A DNA stretch of 41,259 bases from contig JAHEFK010000005.1 of assembly GCA_024640225.1 (NCBI GenBank), forward strand, positions 64,692 to 105,950. The letters are read 5' to 3'. Each line of letters opens with the position of its first letter. The stretch's first letter is position 1. The position numbers were made by a program, and so were the translations under genes. This DNA is from Bacteroidota bacterium. Its GTDB lineage: Bacteria; Bacteroidota; Bacteroidia; Chitinophagales; Chitinophagaceae. Positions 1-6,911 of this stretch are shown piece by piece. The notes beneath the pieces were generated by a model that had not been told where the DNA came from, searched no databases, and saw nothing but the letters and a program-made list of their open reading frames with translations.

Positions 1-1279
1 CCCAAATAGGAATGTCTCTTGGCGTTTGTAATAATTGATTCCATACACCACCATTACCTTGACCCATTTGCTCTGCACGAGAATTAATATTAATATAGTT
101 AATATTAGCAACTGCATATACTTTTGGACTCAATTCAATATTGCCATTGAAACGGATGCTATATTTATCATAAAAAGTGTTTGGAGTTACACCTTTATTA
201 TTAAGCGTGTTCAATGATAAGAAGAAGGAAGATTTATCTAAATTTTTAGATAACGACACATTATTTTGCCATGTAGTTCCAGTGTTATAGAAGCTCTTAA
301 CATTATCCGCTAAATCTTGATATGGCTTCACCATTTGTTTACCATTGATCACTTGACCCCAAGCTCTATTTACACCATCAAAGGGTAAACCCCAAGAAAA
401 GTTTTCTCTTCTATCATCATAGATACCATAAATATCACCTTGACCATATTTATGTTGAAATTCTGGATATTTTAAAACAGAAGATAAAGTGTAATCTGTT
501 GAATACATCACTTCCATTTTATCTTTCTTTCTTGCTTTACCACTTTTAGTAGTAATCATGATAGCACCATTAGCACCAGCAGAACCATATAATGCGGCAG
601 CTGCTGCACCTTTTAATACCGTAATATTTTCAATATCATCAGGATTGATATCGGTTCCTCTATTACCAAAGTCAATTTGAGACAAACTGCTTCCTATTGC
701 ACGACTACCATTGTTGGTAACAATACCATCCACTACGATTAAAGCATTATTACCACCTGCAATTGTTTTTTCACCACGTAAAACGATACGCGTAGAACCA
801 CCAGGTCCGCCTGTAGACGAAGTAATATTAGCACCGGCAACTTTACCTTGCAATGCAGACAATGCATTGACTTGATTACCACTATTTAATTCATCAGAAC
901 CAATAGATGTTGAAGAATAACCTAATTCTTTTTTCTCTCTTCTAATTGCTAATGCCGTAACCGCAACCCCTGATAATTCTTTTGCTAACGGATTCAAACG
1001 AATACTTACATTAGCCGAACTAGCATCCGCTTCTGCGTATGAATAACCAGCATAATTGATTTTAATTTTAGCACCTGCATTTGGAACATTGTTAATAACA
1101 AAATTACCATTGTCATCAGCAACTGTGCCTATATTAGAGCCTTTCACAACAACTGTTGCCCCTGGCAATGGCTGTCCATTTTCATCTAATACTCGACCTG
1201 ACAACTTGTGTGTTTGTGCAATAACAGCTTGAGAGCCTATTGAAACGAGCACTGTAAGCAGTAGCAAAATTCTTTTCAT
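1..1279 (-). CDS. SusC/RagA-family TonB-dependent outer membrane receptor (5' part)
   Basis: I translated this from the ATG at 1279-1277; the frame stays open to the window edge, giving about 426 residues of the N-terminal part. Residues 1-22 form a signal peptide ending in AQ. Next comes a carboxypeptidase-D-like barrel-sandwich domain (about 25-100, with GRVLDENGQPLPGATVVVKG), then the TonB plug (about 110-230) with the SusC signature region LQGKVAGANI, VLRGEKTI, VVDGIV and LKGAAAAALYGSAGANGAI, and then the start of the barrel. The family imports glycans or other large ligands across the outer membrane, usually with a SusD lipoprotein, which would lie beyond the left edge. The substrate cannot be told from this part. 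Confidence 0.95.
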   Translation of the reverse strand, partial: MKRILLLLTVLVSIGSQAVIAQTHKLSGRVLDENGQPLPGATVVVKGSNIGTVADDNGNFVINNVPNAGAKIKINYAGYSYAEADASSANVSIRLNPLAKELSGVAVTALAIRREKKELGYSSTSIGSDELNSGNQVNALSALQGKVAGANITSSTGGPGGSTRIVLRGEKTIAGGNNALIVVDGIVTNNGSRAIGSSLSQIDFGNRGTDINPDDIENITVLKGAAAAALYGSAGANGAIMITTKSGKARKKDKMEVMYSTDYTLSSVLKYPEFQHKYGQGDIYGIYDDRRENFSWGLPFDGVNRAWGQVINGKQMVKPYQDLADNVKSFYNTGTTWQNNVSLSKNLDKSSFFLSLNTLNNKGVTPNTFYDKYSIRFNGNIELSPKVYAVANINYININSRAEQMGQGNGGVWNQLLQTPRDIPIW

Positions 1280-1932
1280 GTTTTTAATTTTTTCTTTTGT
1301 TCAATTATAAAATTGCTATTATGAAATTTGAGTTAAATTTAGAGTGAATTTGTTATAAATGCAAAGTTTTCGTTAAAAAAATTATATAATTATTTATATA
1401 ATATTTGTAAATTATTCATTTTCATATATTTAATTGAAGTTTTTAATTAATCTTTAGTTTCAATAGGTACTATTTGTTTTACAAAATCAAGTACCATTTA
1501 ATCTTAATCAAGTAACTTATCATGCGATATAATTTCCTATGCCAATCATAATATCAAATGGGTAACTGTGACTTAGAGGAGGTACATGAACTTACTACTT
1601 TTAAGCTCTTAATGTTTACTTTAGATTGCTGTTTTAATCTTGATTGTTGATATATCTTGAGTATTTGGTTGGTAGCTAGCTTCAATTACAACGTATCTTT
1701 ATTATTAAAACTAAAATGAATTGCACAATTGTCAAAACAATTAGCTTATGGGTGATGATAGTAAAAAAAATAAATAATTTTTTTATTGATTATCAACTAA
1801 TTGCAAAGGTGTAATAAAAATAAATGCCTTTTTTCTTGGTTAACTGTATAAAGCCCATTACCTTTGCGCTCCATTTATTTGTGAAAAACAAAATTTGGAT
1901 CCAAAAACGGATTAAAATAAATATTAAACTAG
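1280..1932. other. AT-rich intergenic region between divergent susC-like and rplM genes
   Basis: This is the only gene-free stretch longer than 300 nt. I see no plausible coding frame. It holds the rplM promoter at its right end, an imperfect hairpin at 1466-1495 (GGTACT pairing with AGTACC, inner stem TTTGT/ACAAA), and AT-rich sequence upstream of the susC-like gene. The best candidate -7 element for that gene on the minus strand is a weak AAACTTTG (1362-1369). A GAGGAGGT at 1576-1583 precedes an 8-codon frame only. Confidence 0.6.
1836..1866 (+). promoter_or_regulatory. Promoter of the rplM operon
   Basis: TACCTTTG (1859-1866) matches the Bacteroidetes -7 element TAnnTTTG exactly. A TTG at 1836-1838 lies 20 nt upstream as the -33 element. 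Transcription would start near 1873, leaving a leader of about 60 nt before rplM. Confidence 0.75.
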
Positions 1933-2376
1933 ATGAGACACTTAAGTTTTAAAACAAAATCAGCAAACGAACAAATCGTAAAACGCGATTGGTATCTTGT
2001 TGATGCTACTAACCAAACGGTTGGTCGTATGTGCACACAAATTGCACATATTTTACGCGGTAAAAACAAAGCGTATTATACACCTCATTTCGATTGTGGT
2101 GATTATGTAATTGTAACCAATGCTGCGCATGTTAAATTTACTGGCAACAAATTAGATGACAAAGAATACTTAACGTTTTCTGGTTATCCTGGAGGTCAAA
2201 AAGGAGAAACAGCTCGTGAGTTGTTAAACCGTAGACCAATTGTTGTTGTAGAAAGAGCGGTAAAAGGTATGTTACCTAAAAATCGTTTGGGACGTGCTAT
2301 GTACAAAAAATTATTTGTTTATGAAGGTGCAGAACACCCACATAAAGCACAACAACCAAAAAATATTACTAAATAA
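1933..2376 (+). CDS. rplM: 50S ribosomal protein L13
   Basis: This 147-residue protein is full length for the family. The conserved L13 blocks are visible: WYLVDATNQTVGRMCTQIA near the N-terminus, then GDYVIVTNAAHVKFTGNK, then the basic segment AVKGMLPKNRLGRAMYKKL. L13 is an early-assembling large-subunit protein that binds 23S rRNA. It is first in the cluster rplM-rpsI-rpsB-tsf, with rpsI only 32 nt downstream. In E. coli L13 represses its own rplM-rpsI mRNA; whether that happens here is unknown, but the short leader could host it. No Shine-Dalgarno sequence is visible before the ATG, as is usual in this phylum. Confidence 0.98.
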   Translation: MRHLSFKTKSANEQIVKRDWYLVDATNQTVGRMCTQIAHILRGKNKAYYTPHFDCGDYVIVTNAAHVKFTGNKLDDKEYLTFSGYPGGQKGETARELLNRRPIVVVERAVKGMLPKNRLGRAMYKKLFVYEGAEHPHKAQQPKNITK

Positions 2377-2408
2377 ATTAATTGTAAACAGCTTTAACAT
2401 CCACATAC

Positions 2409-2798
2409 ATGGAAAAACAAAATAACGCTGTAGGTCGCCGTAAAGAAGCCGTTGCTCGCGTATACATGAGCAAAGGAACTGGCAGTATCACAGTAAATGG
2501 AAAAGAATACAAAGCGTATTTCCCCATTATGTACTTACAAAACCAAGTAGAATTACCTTTCAAAACAATAGATGCTAAATCATCTTTTGATGTGGTAGTA
2601 AATGTACAAGGTGGCGGACCAAAAGGACAAGCAGAAGCAATCAAATTAGGTATTGCTCGTGCGTTATGCGATGTGAACCCTGAGTTCCGTCCTGCATTGA
2701 AAAAAGAAGGCTTAATGCGTCGTGATCCTCGTTCGGTTGAACGTAAGAAATTCGGTAAACGCAAAGCACGTAGAAGCTTCCAATTCTCTAAACGTTAA
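2409..2798 (+). CDS. rpsI: 30S ribosomal protein S9
   Basis: The 129-residue product starts with the family pattern NAVGRRKEAVARVYM and ends with the basic tail FGKRKARRSFQFSKR, whose last residue is the conserved C-terminal Arg that reaches the P-site tRNA in known ribosomes. The middle shows VNVQGGGPKGQAEAIKLGIARAL. It is the universal partner of rplM and lies in the same transcript. Frames on the opposite strand across this gene are shadows. Confidence 0.98.
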   Translation: MEKQNNAVGRRKEAVARVYMSKGTGSITVNGKEYKAYFPIMYLQNQVELPFKTIDAKSSFDVVVNVQGGGPKGQAEAIKLGIARALCDVNPEFRPALKKEGLMRRDPRSVERKKFGKRKARRSFQFSKR

Positions 2799-2846
2799 TG
2801 GTCGCTACCGCTTACTAAATTTTTTAACCTACAAGAACTTACTACA

Positions 2847-3728
2847 ATGGAAGAAAATAAAAGCCTACATCAGCAACTTATGGAAGCTGGCGTACATTTT
2901 GGTCACCTTAAGAAAAAATGGAACCCAAAAATGTTACCATACATTTTCACTGAAAAAAATGGTATACACATCATCGATTTAAATAAAACAATAGAAGGTT
3001 TGCAAGAATCTGCTGCTGCTCTTAAATCAATCGCAAAAAGCGGTAAAAAAATCATGTTTGTGGCAACTAAAAAGCAAGCGAAAGAAATCGTTGCTGAAGC
3101 TGCTGCAAAAGTAAACATGCCTTTCGTTACAGAACGTTGGTTAGGTGGTATGCTTACCAATTTCCAAACGATCCGTAAGAGCGTTAAGAAAATGCAAAGC
3201 ATTGAGAAAATGTTGAACGACGGTACTTTGGATAGCGTTACTAAAAAAGAGCGTTTAACCTTAACTCGTGGTAAAGAAAAAATGGAAAAAGTATTAGGTG
3301 GTATCTCTCAAATGGGTCGTACTCCAGCTGCTTTATTCATCGTTGATATCAGTCACGAACATATTGCTTTAGCAGAAGCTAAACGTTTAGGTATCTCTAC
3401 GTTTGCTATGGTAGATACTAATAGTGATCCATCTAAAGTAGATTTCTCTATCCCTTCAAATGATGATGCTAGCAAATCTATCGCTATAATTACTAATTAC
3501 TTGACTGCTGCTATCATGGAAGGTCTTCAAGAGCGTGCTGAAAATAAAGAAGCTGCTGATGATGAACAAGGTGAAGAAGCTACTGAATCTAAAGGTCGTA
3601 AAAACGATTTAGAAGAAGAAACGGAAGGTGCTGATGGTAAAAAAACACGTAGCGCAAAACCTGCTGCTGGTGGAGCTGGTCGCCCGAAACAAGGAGCTGG
3701 TCGCCCGAAAGCTGCAAGCAAAAAATAA
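2847..3728 (+). CDS. rpsB: 30S ribosomal protein S2 with C-terminal low-complexity tail
   Basis: Residues 1-230 are a normal S2: LMEAGVHFGHLKKKWNPKM, the middle WLGGMLTNFQTIRKSVKKM, and PAALFIVDISHEHIALAEA. S2 binds the 30S body near S1 and is added late in assembly. The protein has 293 residues, longer than the roughly 240 of E. coli. The extra tail (about 232-293) is first acidic (EEATES, DLEEETEGADG) and then basic, Ala/Gly-rich, with two GAGRPK units encoded by a perfect 18-nt direct repeat (3672-3689 and 3693-3710). Such low-complexity tails occur in Bacteroidota S2 proteins; the role is not known to me. Confidence 0.97.
   Translation: MEENKSLHQQLMEAGVHFGHLKKKWNPKMLPYIFTEKNGIHIIDLNKTIEGLQESAAALKSIAKSGKKIMFVATKKQAKEIVAEAAAKVNMPFVTERWLGGMLTNFQTIRKSVKKMQSIEKMLNDGTLDSVTKKERLTLTRGKEKMEKVLGGISQMGRTPAALFIVDISHEHIALAEAKRLGISTFAMVDTNSDPSKVDFSIPSNDDASKSIAIITNYLTAAIMEGLQERAENKEAADDEQGEEATESKGRKNDLEEETEGADGKKTRSAKPAAGGAGRPKQGAGRPKAASKK
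3672..3710 (+). repeat. Two-copy 18-nt tandem repeat in the rpsB tail
   Basis: GGAGCTGGTCGCCCGAAA occurs at 3672-3689 and 3693-3710 with a 3-nt spacer, so the period is 21 nt and in frame. It encodes GAGRPK twice. The copies are identical, so they look recently duplicated. Confidence 0.9.
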
Positions 3729-3747
3729 TAAATAACTATCTATTATT

Positions 3748-3783
3748 AAAGAAACCGCATACGTATCGTGTTGCGGTTTCTTT
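3748..3783 (+). terminator. Intrinsic terminator or attenuator between rpsB and tsf
   Basis: A perfect 12-bp stem (AAAGAAACCGCA 3748-3759, TGCGGTTTCTTT 3772-3783) with a 12-nt loop ends in a U-rich strand. It begins 20 nt after the rpsB stop. No TAnnTTTG element is visible before tsf, so tsf is probably expressed by partial readthrough. Confidence 0.8.
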
Positions 3784-3813
3784 AAATTTATAAACTTTAT
3801 AAAAACTATAAAC

Positions 3814-4650
3814 ATGAGCGTAACAATTTCTGCTTCTGACGTAAACAAATTAAGACAAGCAACGGGTGCTGGTATGATGGATTGTCGTAAAGCATTAACA
3901 GAAACCAATAATGATTTTGAAGCGGCTATTGACTGGTTGCGAAAACAAGGTCAAAAAGTTGCTGCAAAACGTAGCGATAGAGAAGCCAAAGAAGGTGTAG
4001 TATTAGCAAAAACTACTGCTGATAACAAAACAGGTTATATTGTTTGTATCTCTTGCGAAACGGACTTCGTTTCTAAAAATGCAGACTTCGTTGCTTTTGC
4101 ACAAAGCATTGCAGATGCTGCAGTAGAAAATAAAGTTAATTCTGTTGAAGAATTAAACAACATAGTAATCAATGGCGCAAAAGTAGCAGATCTTATCAAT
4201 GATAAATTAGCTGCTATTGGTGAAAAAATTGAAATCAATAAATTTGAAAAAGTGGATGCTCCATTTGTTGCTTCTTATATTCATGGTGCAAACCGTATGG
4301 GTGTATTAGTAGCGATGTCTTCTGAAGCTGCTGAAGCAGGTAAAGATATAGCTATGCAAATTGCTGCTATGAACCCACTTGGTGTTGATAGCGATAGTAT
4401 TCCAGCTGACGTAGTAGCTCGTGAGCGCGCTATTGTTATGGAAACTATGCAAGCTGATCCTAAAATGGCTGGCAAACCAGAAGAAATGGTAACTAAAATT
4501 GCAGAAGGTAAATTAAATGCTTTCTTTAAAGAGAATACCTTAATGGCGCAAGCTTTTGTAAAAGATGGCGGTAAATCTGTTGCTGACTATCTGAAAGGTG
4601 TAAATGCTGACTTGAAAGTTACCTCTTTCAAACGTGTTGCTTTAGGATAA
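3814..4650 (+). CDS. tsf: Elongation factor Ts
   Basis: The 278-residue product begins with an N-terminal UBA-like domain, LRQATGAGMMDCRKAL, followed by the EF-Tu-contacting core with CISCETDFVSKNADF near residue 77. EF-Ts exchanges GDP for GTP on EF-Tu in the cytosol. The C-terminal subdomain with VARERAIV, KIAEGKLNAFFKE and VADYL is present, so it is complete. It follows rpsB, as in most bacteria, but is separated from it by a strong hairpin, which should lower its transcript level relative to the ribosomal protein genes. Confidence 0.98.
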   Translation: MSVTISASDVNKLRQATGAGMMDCRKALTETNNDFEAAIDWLRKQGQKVAAKRSDREAKEGVVLAKTTADNKTGYIVCISCETDFVSKNADFVAFAQSIADAAVENKVNSVEELNNIVINGAKVADLINDKLAAIGEKIEINKFEKVDAPFVASYIHGANRMGVLVAMSSEAAEAGKDIAMQIAAMNPLGVDSDSIPADVVARERAIVMETMQADPKMAGKPEEMVTKIAEGKLNAFFKENTLMAQAFVKDGGKSVADYLKGVNADLKVTSFKRVALG

Positions 4651-4666
4651 GCTTCCAATGATAAAT

Positions 4667-4697
4667 AAAAAAGTCGCTGCAGTGCAGCGACTTTTTT
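4667..4697 (+). terminator. Intrinsic terminator after tsf
   Basis: A 13-bp stem (AAAAAAGTCGCTG 4667-4679 with CAGCGACTTTTTT 4685-4697) and a 5-nt loop lie 16 nt after the tsf stop. The A-run on the left makes it potentially bidirectional, also closing the minus-strand gene that ends at 4696. Confidence 0.9.
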
Positions 4698-4974
4698 ATT
4701 TATTCAAAATCATATTAGCTAATATTAAGAGTAATAAGGTAATGCCAAACAAAGTATATGCTATAAGATTAATTCTATTGGAATAGATTTTAAATTCTTT
4801 TTCTTTTTTTGAAAAGGTATTTCTTATTACAACTTTATTATACAAAAAGAAAGAAAAAATGAAATTCATTGCATCTGATCCTTGATTATGTAGTATTCTA
4901 TTTATTTGTAAACTTAAAATCCATATAATTAATTCTAGTACCGCTAAATAGTTTAGGAATTGTAAAATAGACAT
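4696..4974 (-). CDS. Small hypothetical membrane protein
   Basis: I do not recognise this 92-residue protein. It has two hydrophobic segments, about residues 3-22 (LQFLNYLAVLELIIWILSL) and 70-89 (LIAYTLFGITLLLLILANMI). Between them is a polar stretch with a Lys-rich part (KKEKEFK) that could face the cytosol. Two membrane helices and a candidate promoter just upstream argue for a real gene. It is AT-rich like the gaps around it and stands alone between the tsf terminator and clpP's terminator, so it could also be a chance frame. Confidence 0.5.
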   Translation of the reverse strand: MSILQFLNYLAVLELIIWILSLQINRILHNQGSDAMNFIFSFFLYNKVVIRNTFSKKEKEFKIYSNRINLIAYTLFGITLLLLILANMILNK

Positions 4975-5004
4975 TGATTAGTATTTCGTATTGGTTGTGG
5001 GTCG

Positions 5005-5012
5005 CAAAAATA
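5005..5012 (-). promoter_or_regulatory. Candidate -7 element for the small membrane protein
   Basis: CAAAAATA on the plus strand reads TATTTTTG on the minus strand, a match to TAnnTTTG, 30 nt before the ATG at 4974. No clear -33 TTG is seen at the expected distance. Confidence 0.35.
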
Positions 5013-5064
5013 AATAAAATAGATTGCTGTCTATACTACTATTATATATATTTTATTTTAAAAT

Positions 5065-5090
5065 AAAAGCACAACAATTGTTGTGCTTTT
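5065..5090 (-). terminator. Terminator of clpP
   Basis: A 26-nt perfect palindrome (AAAAGCACAAC, AATT, GTTGTGCTTTT) lies about 22 nt past the clpP stop on the minus strand, followed there by ATTTTAAAA. It could work in both directions. Confidence 0.8.
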
Positions 5091-5111
5091 TCAATTCCCA
5101 AATTGTAACTA

Positions 5112-5804
5112 TTATTTAATACTCTTTTTTGGATTTCTACCTAATACTTCATCTACCATTCCATAAGCCTTTGCTTCTTCTGCTGTCATCCAATAATCTC
5201 TATCGGAGTCTTTTTCCACTTTTGCGAATTTCTGTCCACTATGCTCCGCTATAATCTCGTATAGCTCTTTCTTTAATTTTCCAATCTCTCTTGCCGTAAT
5301 CTCAATATCACTTGCCTGACCCTCAGCACCTCCAAGTGGTTGGTGAATCATTACTCTACTATGTTTTAAAGCGGTCCTTTTGCCATTTGTTCCAGCACAC
5401 ATCAATACCGCTGCCATAGAAGCTGCAATACCGGTACAAATTGTAGAAACATCTGGGGTAATAATTTGCATTGTATCATAAATTCCTAAGCCGGCATAAA
5501 CACTACCTCCTGGACTATTAATGTACATTTGAACATCTTTATTTCTATCAATGCTCTCTAAAAATAATAATTGTGCCGTTACAATGTTTGCAACATAATC
5601 ATTAATGCCTTCGCCTAAGAAAATAATTCTATCCATCATTAATCTAGAAAACACATCCATTTGCGCTACATTCATGGGGCGCTCTTCTATAATATAAGGC
5701 GTTAATGCAGTTGGCATTTTAATTGCTGAAGTATATTGATGTAGGGTATTGCTACTAATACCATGATGTTTAATTGCGTATTTGCGAAATTCGTTCGGTT
5801 GCAT
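5112..5804 (-). CDS. clpP: ATP-dependent Clp protease proteolytic subunit
   Basis: ClpP is the barrel-shaped serine protease that degrades proteins fed by a Clp ATPase. All three catalytic residues can be placed by family spacing: Ser129 in GIAASMAAVL, His154 in VMIHQPLGG, and Asp203 in DRDYWMTAEEA. The substrate-strand motif MYINSPGGSVYAGLGIYD is intact. At 230 residues it is longer than E. coli ClpP (207), with about 30 residues before the TPYIIEERP segment; this may be a processed propeptide. No clpX lies next to it. The ATG at 5804 sits shortly after a good -7 element. Confidence 0.96.
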   Translation of the reverse strand: MQPNEFRKYAIKHHGISSNTLHQYTSAIKMPTALTPYIIEERPMNVAQMDVFSRLMMDRIIFLGEGINDYVANIVTAQLLFLESIDRNKDVQMYINSPGGSVYAGLGIYDTMQIITPDVSTICTGIAASMAAVLMCAGTNGKRTALKHSRVMIHQPLGGAEGQASDIEITAREIGKLKKELYEIIAEHSGQKFAKVEKDSDRDYWMTAEEAKAYGMVDEVLGRNPKKSIK

Positions 5805-5808
5805 ATAT

Positions 5809-5816
5809 TAAATTTG
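5809..5816 (+). promoter_or_regulatory. Candidate promoter (-7 element) of the GSCFA gene
   Basis: TAAATTTG matches TAnnTTTG; a TTTG at 5781-5784 lies 24 nt upstream, slightly long. It lies between the clpP start and the GSCFA start, so the two divergent promoters overlap in a 74-nt gap. Confidence 0.4.
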
Positions 5817-5862
5817 TAGTTTTAAGATTGAAAAAGTAAAAGTATTGATTTTTTTCAAGACC

Positions 5863-5870
5863 CAAATATA
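5863..5870 (-). promoter_or_regulatory. Candidate clpP promoter (-7 element)
   Basis: CAAATATA on the plus strand reads TATATTTG on the minus strand. A CAA at 5894-5896 (TTG on the minus strand) lies 23 nt further upstream, at the long end of the allowed spacing. Transcription would start near 5857. Confidence 0.5.
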
Positions 5871-5878
5871 ATTTAAAC

Positions 5879-6859
5879 ATGTCATATACCTTACAATTTG
5901 AAGCCAAACATTTGTCAAAAAAAATAAAGCATTCCGACCAAGTGTTTTTAATAGGATCTTGCTTTACAGAGCATATGACTGATTATTTAAACCACGCAGG
6001 ATTTAACACCTTAAGCAATCCGCATGGAATATTATTTAATCCATTAAGTGTTACAAAAAGTATGGATGCTTATGTAAACTGTGAACACAAAAATGCTGCA
6101 GATTTATTTTATTTGAATGAATTATGGAATAGCTGGGATCATCACACACGCTTCTCTGATATTGATAAGGAAAGAGCCTTAAACGAAATGAATGCATCTA
6201 TCGACAAGGCGCATGCATTTATTAAACAATGCGACTGGTTGATTATTACCTTGGGGTCTGCATTCCAATATCATCTTGTAGAAAACAAGTATCCTGTAGC
6301 TAATAATCACAGAGCACCTGGACAGTGGTTTGAAAAAGAACTTCTTTCGATAGCAACGATTCAACAATCATTAGCTGAAAGCTTAGAAAAGGTAAAAGCA
6401 ATTAATCCCGCTATAGAGATTATTTTTACTATTAGTCCGGTAAGGCACATTAGAGACGGAGTGGTAGAAAATAACAGAAGTAAAGCGCGATTGATTGAAG
6501 TTGTGCACCAGCTTACGAGCCACTATTCGTATGTACATTATTTCCCTGCCTATGAATTACTTATTGATGTGCTTAGAGATTATCGATTCTATGATATAGA
6601 TCTTGTGCACCCAAACTTTGCTGCTACTGCAGCAGTTTGGGAATCATTTAAGAGTAGTTGTATTGAGCCATCAGCTTTTGAGCTGATGAACAGTATTGAG
6701 CAATTATTTAGGGCAAGCAGGCATAAAAGTAGATTTCCAGCTACTGTAGCCCATCAAAATTTTATAGAACAACAGATACAACAGACAAAACAATTGATGG
6801 AGCGCCATCCCTACTTAAAAATGGAGCCGCTTATTGCTGAATTTGAGCAAAACAAATAA
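5879..6859 (+). CDS. GSCFA domain protein (SGNH-like hydrolase fold)
   Basis: The name-giving motif is visible at residues 26-30 (FLIGSCFTEHM), followed by GILFNPLSV, the conserved LNELWNSWDHHTRFSD block, WLIITLGSAFQYH and ISPVRHIRDGV. These match the GSCFA family, which belongs to the SGNH hydrolase clan; the Ser of GSCF and a C-terminal D-x-x-H-like element (DIDLVHPN) are the likely active-site parts. The substrate is unknown. The 326-residue protein has no signal peptide. It ends 52 nt before yidC, which has its own promoter. Confidence 0.9.
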   Translation: MSYTLQFEAKHLSKKIKHSDQVFLIGSCFTEHMTDYLNHAGFNTLSNPHGILFNPLSVTKSMDAYVNCEHKNAADLFYLNELWNSWDHHTRFSDIDKERALNEMNASIDKAHAFIKQCDWLIITLGSAFQYHLVENKYPVANNHRAPGQWFEKELLSIATIQQSLAESLEKVKAINPAIEIIFTISPVRHIRDGVVENNRSKARLIEVVHQLTSHYSYVHYFPAYELLIDVLRDYRFYDIDLVHPNFAATAAVWESFKSSCIEPSAFELMNSIEQLFRASRHKSRFPATVAHQNFIEQQIQQTKQLMERHPYLKMEPLIAEFEQNK

Positions 6860-6880
6860 GCGCTGTTGTAATTATTTAAT

Positions 6881-6888
6881 TACCTTTG
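6881..6888 (+). promoter_or_regulatory. yidC promoter (-7 element)
   Basis: TACCTTTG matches the -7 consensus exactly and lies 23 nt before the yidC ATG. No TTG sits at the ideal -33 distance. Its position supports the ATG at 6912 over upstream in-frame codons. Confidence 0.5.
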
Positions 6889-6911
6889 CTTCCTTATATA
6901 TTACTTATTTT

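Noticed and set aside
35-217. Plus-strand 60-codon frame
   Set aside because: It is antisense to the susC-like gene, which has clear family motifs.
1576-1612. GAGGAGGT followed by an ATG and 8 codons
   Set aside because: The frame is too short, the spacing to the ATG is only 2 nt, and genes here do not use Shine-Dalgarno sequences.
2378-2764. Minus-strand 128-codon frame over rpsI
   Set aside because: It is the shadow of rpsI; the S9 motifs are on the plus strand.
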